A program made the translations under genes and the position numbers. The notes beneath the pieces are model-generated. The model searched no databases. It was not told the DNA's origin and saw only the letters and a list, made by a program, of their open reading frames with translations. Positions 42,043-50,627 of a DNA stretch of 51,283 nt are shown one piece after another (position 1 is the stretch's first letter; every line of letters begins with the position of its first letter). This DNA is from an uncultured Lachnospiraceae bacterium (GTDB lineage: Bacteria; Bacillota; Clostridia; Lachnospirales; Lachnospiraceae), in NCBI GenBank assembly GCA_946405185.1, contig CAMJGH010000007.1, positions 1 to 51,283 of the forward strand. Reading direction: 5' to 3'.

Positions 42043-43071
42043 TCACTTCTGCAGCAGCCGCTCCGAGATCTCCGCCGCCTTTTCGTACACCCAGTGGATG
42101 TGCGCGTCCGGCGTCTGCAGGTGCGTGGTGCAGTCCGCGCCGATGATCACGCCGGTGGTGCCGGCTTCCGCCACGATCTGCTCCACGTAGTCCTGGATCT
42201 CTTTTTTGGTGCCGGCGCACAGAAGGTCCGTTCTGTCGTTGCCGAAGCCGCCGATCACGCACTTGCCGCCGAACATCTTCTTGCCTTCGGCAAGCGAGAC
42301 ATTCTCGGCGTGCACCGCCCAGTTGATCACGCTGCAGTCATAGTCCGTGAACAGCGACAGGTTGTTGCGGGACCCGCGCCACCCGCAGATGTGCAGGATG
42401 TTGTCCTTCGCGTACCGGTTGGCGCGCTCGATGATGCGCTTCTCGCCGGGCATCAGATACTTCCGGTAAGTCTCATCGTCCACCAGCCGGTTGAACTGGG
42501 AGACGGAAAAATACATGCCGTCCGCAATGCCGGCACCCAGGATGCGGTCGATCAGCTCCAGCGTCACGTCCGTGATCTTATCGAGGGCCGCTTTGACGGC
42601 CTCGGGATCCTGCTTCAGCAGCCACGCGATGGACGACCCGCCGCCGGCCTCCGCCATCTCCGGATGGGTCTGGCGCATGCGGTGGTTCACCTGGAAGGCC
42701 GCCGAGAAGATGTTGTAGAACATCAGCACATCCGGCCCGTACATAGCCCGCAGGTCTTTGGCAAACTCCACGGAACGGTCCAGATACGCTTCCAGATCCG
42801 CTTCCGGCCGGAGATCCGCCATATCCGCGGCGCTGTGCGCGTCCTCATAGGCAAACGGCATGAAGAACAGCCCGTCCGTCATGACCTTCACGAACGCCGG
42901 GTGGAACTCCTCGTAAAACGTCTTCGCACCGGCGATGTTTTTCGCCACAAACTTCGGGTGATGCAGGCCGTCGACCAGCTCATCCTCCAGATAGTGGTGC
43001 CAGAACGCCACCAGCAGCTTGTCGGTGGGCTGATTGTGAAACGCTGCCAACACTCTCTCTTTGTCCGTCAT
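42043..43071 (-). CDS. Uroporphyrinogen decarboxylase family protein, corrinoid methyltransferase type
   Basis: Barrel protein of 342 residues in the UroD superfamily. It carries the zinc-site pattern of MtaA/CmuA-like methyltransferases, His227 and Cys229 in LHICGW and Cys314 in GADCTT, so methyl transfer between a corrinoid protein and a thiol is more likely than heme synthesis. No corrinoid protein or reactivase gene is nearby. The start at 43071 has GGAGG 8 nt upstream and gives the natural N-terminus TDKERVLAAFHNQPTDK; upstream in-frame ATGs at 43098 and 43152 would overlap or crowd the preceding gene. Confidence 0.85.
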   Translation of the reverse strand: MTDKERVLAAFHNQPTDKLLVAFWHHYLEDELVDGLHHPKFVAKNIAGAKTFYEEFHPAFVKVMTDGLFFMPFAYEDAHSAADMADLRPEADLEAYLDRSVEFAKDLRAMYGPDVLMFYNIFSAAFQVNHRMRQTHPEMAEAGGGSSIAWLLKQDPEAVKAALDKITDVTLELIDRILGAGIADGMYFSVSQFNRLVDDETYRKYLMPGEKRIIERANRYAKDNILHICGWRGSRNNLSLFTDYDCSVINWAVHAENVSLAEGKKMFGGKCVIGGFGNDRTDLLCAGTKKEIQDYVEQIVAEAGTTGVIIGADCTTHLQTPDAHIHWVYEKAAEISERLLQK

Positions 43072-43123
43072 GGATAATACCTCCGCAAGTTCTGCCATCT
43101 GATATCCTGTCCTGCCTGTACGT

Positions 43124-44845
43124 TCAGAAGAAGGCGCTTTCTTCTGCCTCAAGCTCCCGTAATACCGCCTCCCGGCAGTCGGCCAGTGCCGCCGTCACCA
43201 ACGGCGAGAACCGGGTGCCCTCGTCCGCAAACACCGCCTCCACCGCCTCTTCGGGCGTTTCGTCCCCGCGTTCGAGAAGCCGCATGGCCACCGCCACGGC
43301 ATCCGTCATGGACCGGTACGGGGAAGCCGTCCGCTCATACCGGCCGGGATATCCGCCGCTGCCGTCGTAGTATGCGTGATGGCCGAGCGCCGGGTCGGCA
43401 AAGCGCTCCGTGGAAGCGCGGTTCTTCAGGTCATACCACCCGGAGACCGTGTGCAGCCGGTACATCCGCTCTTCGCTTTCCAGCAGGCGCCTCGTGCGCA
43501 TCAGCCGCTCCAGATTCATCTTGATCAGCCCGAAGTCCGCGTACATCCCGCACTCCGCCGCATAGGAAAGCACCGCCTGACGCCTTGCTTCCGGCCCCTC
43601 TTCCTCCGCCAGAAAAGGCAGTTCGTCAAAGCACGCGGGGTCACGCGCCAGCATGGCCTTCGCAAACCGCACCAGAAGCCGTCCGGCCAGCCGCCCTTTT
43701 GCCATCAGGCTGCCGCCCAGCATCCCCATGAGTTCCTTTGTGATCTCCCGGTAGGAGAGGATCCCCTCCCGCTCCACCTCGTCCGAGATGACCAGCGTCA
43801 CGTTGTAGAAGAAGTTGTCGCCGCGCGCTTCCGGCGGCACGGCGCGGAACGTATCCATCATTCGCTCATACGCCTCGTTCAGGAACGCCAGGTGGTGCGC
43901 ATCGTCAAACAGTTCCGGATTGGCCGCCATCAGCCTCCCGTAATAGATGGGCAGCTGGATATTGCCGTACAGTCCCGGCACGTCATAGCGCCCCGGTTCC
44001 GTGCTGCGGATCAGCCCTTCCAGACGCCCCATCGTGACCTCCAGGCTTACATACCCGCAGCTGTATTCCATTTCATAGTACGGCCACAGCCACCGGACGT
44101 TCCGCTGGTCCGCCTTTTCTTCGGAAAAGAAGACCACGTAGCAGGAATCCAGCACCTGCATCAGTTCCTGCCGGCTTAAGTCCCCGCGCGAAAGGACGCT
44201 GCGGTTCGAACTCATCTGCTGGTGCGTGCGGGTGCGGAAGTGCTCCCAGGGAAGCCCCGGTGCCAGCGCCCGCATGCGCTCGTCTTTGGTCAGTTCCAGC
44301 ACCCGGGCGCTCGCCGCGATGCGGCGGTGGCGGTTTTTGGCGCACAGCGCGATGTTGGCGATGGAGCGGACGATGCAGCCCCTAGCCTCTTCATCGCCGA
44401 TCTCCTCAAACCATCGCAGGAACGAAGCCGCCTCGGTATAGACCATCTCGTTGCGGAAGGCAAAAGCGTCCGCCTCTTCGTCCGCTACCCCCATGACCAT
44501 GCGGCGCTGGAAGAACAGGGCGTTGCCCAGTTTGTACAGTTCCCGGATCAGGCCGGCGCGGTCCCGCCGTGCTCTGGCCAGCGATACCAGGGCGTCGTAG
44601 ATGGTCGCGCACAGACTGGTGTCCAGGTTGGTCAGACCGTCCGAGAGCACGTCGGCAAAGGCGCGCAGATCCGCCAGGTCTTGCGCGGAGGCACCGTACA
44701 GCCCGTCCAGTTCCGGGAACAGTTCTTCGGAAAGCAGGCGGTCACACCGGCCTTTCAGGGCGCGCGCCTCCTGCCGGGACAGGCCTTCGCCTTCATCCCG
44801 GATGCGTCTGACCGTATCGATGTACTCCTGCTGCCAGGCTTTCAT
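43124..44845 (-). CDS. Protein with degenerate C-terminal HD-GYP domain
   Basis: A 573-residue soluble protein. The last 90 residues match the second half of HD-GYP cyclic-di-GMP phosphodiesterases: HHAYYDGSGGYPG (His489 to Gly501), then a helix with DAVAVAM where the family has DVYDAL, TPEEAVEAV and GTRFSPLVTAAL. The HD and HDIGK metal-binding steps normally placed before it are not recognisable, so catalysis is doubtful and binding or signalling more likely. Residues 1 to about 440 are helical and I recognise no family there. It starts 22 nt after the hybrid kinase gene, so it probably acts in the same signalling path. Confidence 0.7.
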   Translation of the reverse strand: MKAWQQEYIDTVRRIRDEGEGLSRQEARALKGRCDRLLSEELFPELDGLYGASAQDLADLRAFADVLSDGLTNLDTSLCATIYDALVSLARARRDRAGLIRELYKLGNALFFQRRMVMGVADEEADAFAFRNEMVYTEAASFLRWFEEIGDEEARGCIVRSIANIALCAKNRHRRIAASARVLELTKDERMRALAPGLPWEHFRTRTHQQMSSNRSVLSRGDLSRQELMQVLDSCYVVFFSEEKADQRNVRWLWPYYEMEYSCGYVSLEVTMGRLEGLIRSTEPGRYDVPGLYGNIQLPIYYGRLMAANPELFDDAHHLAFLNEAYERMMDTFRAVPPEARGDNFFYNVTLVISDEVEREGILSYREITKELMGMLGGSLMAKGRLAGRLLVRFAKAMLARDPACFDELPFLAEEEGPEARRQAVLSYAAECGMYADFGLIKMNLERLMRTRRLLESEERMYRLHTVSGWYDLKNRASTERFADPALGHHAYYDGSGGYPGRYERTASPYRSMTDAVAVAMRLLERGDETPEEAVEAVFADEGTRFSPLVTAALADCREAVLRELEAEESAFF

Positions 44846-44866
44846 GCCTTTCTCCTCATGGCGCCG

Positions 44867-46561
44867 TTACCGGAGGCGGCGCAGCGTCTGCATCAGCACC
44901 GCAATGTCCACCGGCTTGGCGATATGCCCGTTCATGCCGGCTTCCCGGGCTCTGGCGATGTCTTCGGCAAACGTGTTGGCGGTCATGGCGTAAATGGGCA
45001 CGTCCGCGTCCGGCCGGCCGCTTTCGCGGATGGCCCGGGTGGCCTCATACCCGTCCATCACGGGCATCTGCACATCCATCAGGATGCAGCCGTAGGTGCC
45101 CGGCGCACTCTGCAGATACGTGTTTACGGCCGCACGCCCGTCTTCCGCCGCGTCCACGGCGGCGTGTGTGCTCTTCAGGAATTCCAGCGCGATCTCCCGG
45201 TTGATCGGATTGTCTTCGGCCAGCAGCAGGTGCATCCCGGTCAGATCCGGCGCTTCGGTCACCGTCCCCCCGCTCTCTTCGCCGGTGAGCGCGCGGGAGA
45301 GCCCCGCCGTCAGCGACCCGGCAAAGAACGGCAGCGGCAGGAAATACCGGATGCCCGCGCGCCCGGCGCGGTATTCGATCTTGTCCCAGTCGTCATCGCT
45401 GACCAGCACCAGTACCATGCCGGGGGATGCCTGATGGAGGTACTCCGCCGCGTCATAGAGCGTCCCGTCGTCCGTCCGGCTCCCGCCGATGACGCAGAGC
45501 GAAAACGGCGTGCCCGTGAAGGCGGCCTCCGTGAGCGCCTCCACCGCCTCGGAAGCCCCCGGCACCACCGTCAGCATGGCGCCGGCCTCCCCGAGGATGC
45601 GCTCATACGCCGCCCGGCGGTCTTCGTCCGCCTCGATGATGAGAAGCTTCCGTCCGGTGAGCGCTGCCGGAACCGGCTCCTGCTCCACACATTCCAGCGG
45701 CACCTCCACCGTTACCTCCGTGCCCATCCACTCGCGGCTCTTCACCGCAATGGAGCCGCCCATGGCTTCCGTCAGCTTTTTGACGATGCTCATGCCGAGG
45801 CCGGTCCCCTCCGTCCGGGAGACGGCGCCGTTTTCGGCGCGCTCAAAAGGCTCAAACAGGCGGGCCAGGAACGCCTCGCTCATGCCCATGCCGTTGTCCC
45901 GGCAGACAAAGCGCAGCAGGGCGGTCTGTCCGGTCTTCGTCACGCTCACCGACAGCCCGATCCGGCCGCCCTCCGACGTGTATTTGACGGCGTTGTTCGC
46001 GATGTTGACAAACACCTGGCGCAGGCGGTCGGCATCCCCCCGGAAGTTTTCGGCTTCCACGGCGCCTGCCGACAGCCGCAGTGTCTGCTGCTTCTTCTCC
46101 GCCAGCGGACGGATGACGGTCATCACGGCGTGCAGCAGGTCTGAAAGCGCAAACGGCGCCGAAGCCACACGGAAGCGCCCGGAATCCAGGTAGGACATAT
46201 CCAGCACTTCGTTGATGAGCGACAGCAGCTGCGTGCTGGCCGTCTCGATCTTCATGAGGGCGTCGGCCACGCGGGGCCTTTCATCGATATGCGTGCGGGC
46301 TAACGCCGTCAGCCCCACGATGGCGTTCATGGGCGTGCGGATATCGTGCGACATGCGGCTCATGAACGTCTGCCGCGCGTCGTTGGTCTGGCGCGCCTGC
46401 GCCAGTTCCCGCCGCAGTGCCTCCGTCTCGGACCCTCCGGAGACCAGCAGGGTGCTCCCATCGGCAAGCGGCACGCGCTGCGTCACGTCCGCTTCGTCAA
46501 ACGCCGCGCTGCGCGCCGTCTCCCGCCCGTCTGCACCGATCACCGCGTATCCCGCTGCCAT
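44867..46561 (-). CDS. Soluble hybrid histidine kinase with two receiver domains
   Basis: A 564-residue kinase without membrane segments. A short N-terminal region (1-45) may be a remnant of a PAS-like sensor. The dimerisation domain carries the phospho-acceptor His72 in SHDIRTPMNA; the ATPase domain shows N-box NIANNAVKYT, DNGMGM, LFEPFERAE and GTGLGMSIVKKL. A receiver-like domain at about 305-425 lacks the acidic pocket and the phospho-aspartate; the second receiver at about 440-560 is complete (AEDNPINREIA, Asp496 in MDVQMPVMDG, MTANTF, AKPV). AGGAGG precedes the ATG. The partner gene downstream encodes an HD-GYP-like protein. Confidence 0.88.
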   Translation of the reverse strand: MAAGYAVIGADGRETARSAAFDEADVTQRVPLADGSTLLVSGGSETEALRRELAQARQTNDARQTFMSRMSHDIRTPMNAIVGLTALARTHIDERPRVADALMKIETASTQLLSLINEVLDMSYLDSGRFRVASAPFALSDLLHAVMTVIRPLAEKKQQTLRLSAGAVEAENFRGDADRLRQVFVNIANNAVKYTSEGGRIGLSVSVTKTGQTALLRFVCRDNGMGMSEAFLARLFEPFERAENGAVSRTEGTGLGMSIVKKLTEAMGGSIAVKSREWMGTEVTVEVPLECVEQEPVPAALTGRKLLIIEADEDRRAAYERILGEAGAMLTVVPGASEAVEALTEAAFTGTPFSLCVIGGSRTDDGTLYDAAEYLHQASPGMVLVLVSDDDWDKIEYRAGRAGIRYFLPLPFFAGSLTAGLSRALTGEESGGTVTEAPDLTGMHLLLAEDNPINREIALEFLKSTHAAVDAAEDGRAAVNTYLQSAPGTYGCILMDVQMPVMDGYEATRAIRESGRPDADVPIYAMTANTFAEDIARAREAGMNGHIAKPVDIAVLMQTLRRLR

Positions 46562-46608
46562 GGCTCTTCCTCCTGCTCTCCGGTATTCCCGGAGTATGAT
46601 GTGATGCC

Positions 46609-46667
46609 GGGGTCAAAACACGTTTGGCCCTGCTGTCATGATACCATATCCTGCCGCGCCCGGTAAA
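46609..46667 (-). promoter_or_regulatory. Possible promoter of the hybrid kinase and adjacent palindrome
   Basis: Minus-strand -35 TTTACC (46662-46667), 18-nt spacer, -10 TATCAT (46638-46643); both boxes are weak. An imperfect palindrome GGGGTCAAAAC..GTTTGGCCC (46609-46630) lies at the expected start of transcription. Its first arm recurs in the hairpin after fumC, so it may be a repeat instead of an operator. Confidence 0.35.
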
Positions 46668-46695
46668 CACCCTGAAAGACGCCCTTAGACGCCGC

Positions 46696-46723
46696 GGGGC
46701 CGCCTCCCGGAGGAGGCGGTCCC
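46696..46723 (-). terminator. Possible terminator after the regulator gene
   Basis: The stem GGACCGCCTCC/GGAGGCGGCCCC on the minus strand is GC-rich and lies 23 nt beyond the regulator stop, but has no T-tract. Confidence 0.4.
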
Positions 46724-46746
46724 ACATGATCCGATGATTGTCGATT

Positions 46747-47754
46747 TTACAGCGTATAGCGCTTGCGGGAGCGCTCCATATGCTCGTGCATGGCCTTGCC
46801 GGCCCCCTCCGGGTTGGCGGAGATGATGCACCCGTAGATGCGCTGGTGCTCTTCGTAGATGATGCGCAGATGCTCTTCGGTGCTCATGCCGGATTCACTG
46901 ACCCACTTTAAGAGGTTGCGGATGGTCTGGATCAGCGACGAAAGGATCTGGTTGCCGGAACAGTCCGCGATGACCAGATGAAACTCGATGTCCAGATCCA
47001 GGAATTCCTTCACGTCCTTGCTGACGTAGGCCTGCTGCATCTCATGGAACACCGTGCCCAGATGGGTGAGCTTGCGCTCGTCGCGGCACTGCGCCGCCAG
47101 CTCCGCCGAGCGGACCTCCACGATATCGCGCATCTCCAGGATGTTGTCCACCTGGTTGCTGTTCATGAACAGCGACCATGACAGCGGGATGATGAAGAAC
47201 TCGCTCTCGCGGCTGGAAATGTAGGTGCCGTCGCCCGGGCGGATGTCGATGAGGCCCATGACATCCAGGACTTTCAGCGCCTCGCGGATGGCCGAGCGCC
47301 CCACGCCCATGTCCTTGGCAAGCGTGCGGTCCGAATCGATCTGGTCCCCACGCTTGATCTGACCGCTTAAGAGCTGGTCCGCAAAGTGCATGGTCAGGCG
47401 GTTGACCAGCCGGGCGATGTTACCCTTCTTCTCGCCGTTCTCGCGGATCTCCGCCTCGGCGCGCTGGTCCGCCAGGATCTCGCTCAGCTGATTGTAGAAA
47501 TTCTCCGGTTCCATCTCGAAGATCATGGGATCACACCCGATCTGCTCCGAGATGTGGATGATCAGCATGTCCAGCTGAGGGCCGCCGCGCGCCTCCATAT
47601 TGGAGAGCGTGGCCACACTGATGCGCCGGTTGCCGTCATCGTCCTGGAAGAACCGGTCCAGGAACTCCTTCTGCGTCAGCTTCAGATACCGCCGCATCTG
47701 ACGAAGGTTCTGGTTTTTGTATTCACTGCGATATTCCGACTGCAGGTCCTTCAT
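46747..47754 (-). CDS. Transcription regulator with XRE-like HTH and GntR/FCD module
   Basis: A 335-residue regulator with two DNA-binding regions. Residues about 15-75 (MRRYLKLTQKEFLDRF..RISVATLSNMEA) look like an XRE/Cro-type helix-turn-helix. Residues about 115-180 (LLSGQIKRGDQIDSDRTLAKDMGVGRSAIREAL..GDGTYIS) are a FadR-type winged helix. Residues about 205-330 are an FCD ligand domain with the metal-binding asparagine/histidine pattern DIEFHLVIADCSGN and HMERSRKR. FCD regulators of this type usually respond to carboxylates such as lactate. The permease gene for a carboxylate ends directly upstream, so it is the likely target. It has its own consensus promoter. Confidence 0.85.
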   Translation of the reverse strand: MKDLQSEYRSEYKNQNLRQMRRYLKLTQKEFLDRFFQDDDGNRRISVATLSNMEARGGPQLDMLIIHISEQIGCDPMIFEMEPENFYNQLSEILADQRAEAEIRENGEKKGNIARLVNRLTMHFADQLLSGQIKRGDQIDSDRTLAKDMGVGRSAIREALKVLDVMGLIDIRPGDGTYISSRESEFFIIPLSWSLFMNSNQVDNILEMRDIVEVRSAELAAQCRDERKLTHLGTVFHEMQQAYVSKDVKEFLDLDIEFHLVIADCSGNQILSSLIQTIRNLLKWVSESGMSTEEHLRIIYEEHQRIYGCIISANPEGAGKAMHEHMERSRKRYTL

Positions 47755-47809
47755 GCTTTGCCTCCCCGAACGGTCCGCCGCACTCCTTTCGTCCGTCAGT
47801 TTCGATTAA

Positions 47810-47839
47810 ATTATACGCTTCTTTGGTTTTTACTGTCAA
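47810..47839 (-). promoter_or_regulatory. Sigma-A promoter of the regulator gene
   Basis: Minus-strand -35 TTGACA (47834-47839) and -10 TATAAT (47810-47815), both perfect, with an 18-nt spacer. Just upstream is CGGTTGACCG (47843-47852), a small inverted repeat that might be an autoregulatory operator. Confidence 0.8.
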
Positions 47840-47872
47840 TAGCGGTCAACCGAATTTCAGTGAAAATCTTCT

Positions 47873-47905
47873 AAAAAATCCATCCTCCGTTCCCGGAGGA
47901 TGGAT
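47873..47905 (-). terminator. Terminator of the permease operon
   Basis: Minus-strand ATCCATCCTCC (47905-47895) pairs perfectly with GGAGGATGGAT (47888-47878), loop GGGAAC, followed by a T run (47878-47873). It lies 18 nt beyond the permease stop and separates that operon from the regulator gene. Confidence 0.9.
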
Positions 47906-47923
47906 CCATTTCACATCGTGCGA

Positions 47924-49537
47924 TCAGAAGACCACCAGCGTCAGGAACAGGATGACGCCGACGATCACGGCCGCCGTCACGGTAAGCGGCAGGATCTTGC
48001 GCAGCACCAGGCCCTCCTGGCCGAGGATACCGGCCGTCGTGGTACCCAGGATGATGTTGCCGGGGCAGATGGTGTTGCCGATGGCGCCGCCGGCCGTCTG
48101 GGCGCCCAGGATGGGAGCCGGGTTGAAGTTTAAGAGTCTGGCCGTCTCCAGCTGGAACTCGCCGAACAGGACGTTAGAGGCCATGTTGGAGCTGGTCATG
48201 AACGAACCCAGCATGCCGACCACCGGCGCCAGGACCGCGTAGCCCTTGCCCAGCACCTGCGCGATGCCGCGGGCCAGCACGACGGTCTGACCGGTGCCGC
48301 CCATGATACGGCTCATCATCAGGAAAGCGATAACGGCGATGGCGGACGGGGCGGTCTCCTTGAAGGAAAGTTTCAGGACTTTCCCGAAGCCCTTGGCATC
48401 GGCCCAGCCGTGCTTCATGAAGTAGAAATACCCGATCAGGGAGGACAGCAGCAGGAACGTGAACGCGTGCGTCAGGATGGAGACCGGCGAATACAGAGCA
48501 GCCGCTCCGTTGACGTAGCCGTAGCCGGTCACGGTCTCCGGCACGCCGAAGCCGATCTTGACCTGGCCCAGGAAGTTCTTGATGGGCTGGATGAGCAGCA
48601 CCACCAGGGTGATGACCGTCAGCAGGATGTAGGGGAAGAACGCCTGCATCATGCCCATGCCCTTCGGCATGTCATCCGCGGAGGCTTCCGCCGTCTTGGT
48701 GCGGTCCATGAGCTTGGAGTCTTCCACGCGCCACGGCTTGTTGTACAGGCCCGTGCGGCCCAGCAGGACGCTGACGACCAGCGCCACGCAGCAGGGCACG
48801 AAGCAGGCCAGCGTCTGGTTGACCTGGGAGAGGGCCAGCTGCCCGCCCGCCTGGATCAGCGAGATGATGATGACCGCCGGAGCGCCCTTCTTCAGCGCCT
48901 TGGCCCCGCCGTAGAACCAGCAGATGGCGATGCCGGTGATGGCGTTCCACACCCAGATGAACACGGCCGCCCAGGCAGCGGTGGCCAGCAGGGACTGCCC
49001 GGCGATGCCGGTGGTGGCGACCAGCTGGTCCCACGCCACGGCCAGTGTGCCGAAGGTGTTGCCCCAGGCATGGCCGATCAGCGGGATGATGACGGCGAAC
49101 AGCGGATGCACGCCCAGACCCACTAACAGCGGAGCACCGACAGCGACCGGCACACCGAAACCGGTGATGCCCTGCAGGAAGCTGACGAACACCCAGCCGA
49201 TGATGATGATCTGCAGCAGTTCGTTGGGGGTGAACTTCTGCATGCCCGCGCGGAACACCTTAAAGGCGCCTACGTGGTCCGACACCTCGTAGATGAGGAT
49301 GGCCGGCCACACCACGAGCAGCACCGTGACGGCGCTCCACAGGCCTTTTAAGCCTTCCCACAGCAGGAGGTTGGCCGGCGCCTTGTAGAGCACGATGCCG
49401 GAGATCAGGGCGATCACAAGGCCTACGGGAGCGGCCTTGGCGGCCCCCCACTGCAGACCCAGCATCAGGATCATGAGTACGACGATGGGGGCCACAGCGG
49501 CGATCCACATCACCAGATTCAACGGAATACTGTCCAT
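47924..49537 (-). CDS. LctP-family carboxylate permease
   Basis: Membrane carrier of 537 residues with about thirteen hydrophobic segments, of the L-lactate/glycolate permease family. Signature stretches are WEGLKGLWSAVTVLLVVWPAILIYEV, GITGFGVPVAVGAPLLVGLG and GNTFGTLAVAWDQL, and the C-terminal GAQTAGGAIGNTICPGNIILGTTTAG. Lactate is the usual substrate, but the gene is 30 nt behind carbamate kinase and a DUF1116 gene, so import of oxamate, oxalurate or a similar small carboxylate, or export of oxamate, should be considered. That reassignment is inference from context. Confidence 0.85.
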   Translation of the reverse strand: MDSIPLNLVMWIAAVAPIVVLMILMLGLQWGAAKAAPVGLVIALISGIVLYKAPANLLLWEGLKGLWSAVTVLLVVWPAILIYEVSDHVGAFKVFRAGMQKFTPNELLQIIIIGWVFVSFLQGITGFGVPVAVGAPLLVGLGVHPLFAVIIPLIGHAWGNTFGTLAVAWDQLVATTGIAGQSLLATAAWAAVFIWVWNAITGIAICWFYGGAKALKKGAPAVIIISLIQAGGQLALSQVNQTLACFVPCCVALVVSVLLGRTGLYNKPWRVEDSKLMDRTKTAEASADDMPKGMGMMQAFFPYILLTVITLVVLLIQPIKNFLGQVKIGFGVPETVTGYGYVNGAAALYSPVSILTHAFTFLLLSSLIGYFYFMKHGWADAKGFGKVLKLSFKETAPSAIAVIAFLMMSRIMGGTGQTVVLARGIAQVLGKGYAVLAPVVGMLGSFMTSSNMASNVLFGEFQLETARLLNFNPAPILGAQTAGGAIGNTICPGNIILGTTTAGILGQEGLVLRKILPLTVTAAVIVGVILFLTLVVF

Positions 49538-49567
49538 ATTACCTTCCTTTCACAAGGGGAATGATCC

Positions 49568-50503
49568 TTACGCGTGGATCACGGTTCCGGTCTTCCCGCT
49601 GATGCCGTCCGCCGCCTTGTCCAGCAGCGTGATCAGCGCCGAGCGCCCCTTTCCGGATTCCGCAAAGCGGATGGCCGCTTCCACCTTGGGAAGCATGGAG
49701 CCTTTGGCAAACTGCTCTTCCGCAATATACTGCCTGGCCTGCGCCACCGTCAAGTCCGAAAGCCATTCCTGGTTGGGTTTCCCCCAGTTGATGGCCACTT
49801 TTTCGACGGCGGTCAGGATGACCAGGAAGTCCGCTCCCAGCATGGCTGCCAGGAGGCTGGACGCATTGTCCTTGTCGATGACGGCGTTGGAACCGACCAG
49901 GCGCCCTTCCTCATCGCAGACCACCGGGATGCCGCCGCCGCCGCAGGTGATGACCACGTGGCCGGCGTTCACGAGCGTCCGGACGGTCTCCAGCTCGCGG
50001 ATGCGCTTGGGCATGGGCGATGCCACGACCTGACGGTAGCCGCGGCCGGCATCTTCCATGCAGGTGATGCCCTGCGCTTCGAGGGCTTCCGCCTGTTCCT
50101 TCGTCATAAAGCTGCCGATGGGCTTGGTGGGATTGCGGAAGGCCGGATCGGCCGGATCCACTTCCACCTGCGACAGGATGGTGGACACCTTCTTGTCGAT
50201 GCCGCGGGCATGCAGTTCATATTTGATGGCATTCTGCAGGTCGATGCCGATGTACCCCTGGCTCATGGCCACGCTGTACGGCAGCGGGATCATCTGCGTG
50301 GGGTCCTTCTGGGCCAGATACTCCATGCCCTTCTGGATCATGCCCACCTGCGGGCCGTTTCCGTGCGTGATGATCAGATTGTCACCGCGCTCTACCAGAT
50401 CCACGATCACCTTGGCGGTCTTGGCGACGGCCACGCGCTGCTCCGCCACGTTGTTTCCGAGGGCATTACCGCCGAGGGCGATCACGATCGTTTTTTTATC
50501 CAT
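49568..50503 (-). CDS. arcC: Carbamate kinase
   Basis: Makes ATP from carbamoyl phosphate and ADP, releasing carbamate that breaks down to ammonia and carbon dioxide. The 311-residue product has VIALGGNALG at 7-16, THGNGPQVG near 46-54, CGGGGIPVV in the middle and DKDNASSLLA with the nucleotide-binding lysine. There is no arginine deiminase gene nearby; the upstream neighbour is a DUF1116 protein, so the carbamoyl phosphate probably comes from oxamate carbamoyltransferase (the AllK role in E. coli nomenclature). A hairpin lies between it and the upstream gene. Confidence 0.93.
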   Translation of the reverse strand: MDKKTIVIALGGNALGNNVAEQRVAVAKTAKVIVDLVERGDNLIITHGNGPQVGMIQKGMEYLAQKDPTQMIPLPYSVAMSQGYIGIDLQNAIKYELHARGIDKKVSTILSQVEVDPADPAFRNPTKPIGSFMTKEQAEALEAQGITCMEDAGRGYRQVVASPMPKRIRELETVRTLVNAGHVVITCGGGGIPVVCDEEGRLVGSNAVIDKDNASSLLAAMLGADFLVILTAVEKVAINWGKPNQEWLSDLTVAQARQYIAEEQFAKGSMLPKVEAAIRFAESGKGRSALITLLDKAADGISGKTGTVIHA

Positions 50504-50559
50504 CTGAAATCTCCTTCTGCCTCTCTTCTGTTTTTGGTAAGACCTGACCCGCCGAAGAC

Positions 50560-50587
50560 CTGCGCCGGAGGTTTCCCCCCGGCGCAG
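50560..50587 (-). terminator. Hairpin between the DUF1116 gene and carbamate kinase
   Basis: CTGCGCCGG (50560-50568) and CCGGCGCAG (50579-50587) form a perfect 9-bp stem with a 10-nt loop in the 124-nt gap. No T-tract follows on the minus strand, so it may be a processing or partial attenuation site and not a full stop. Confidence 0.45.
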
Positions 50588-50627
50588 ACAGGCCTTTCAG
50601 TCGGGTGTCAGAACGGATCCGGCTGGT

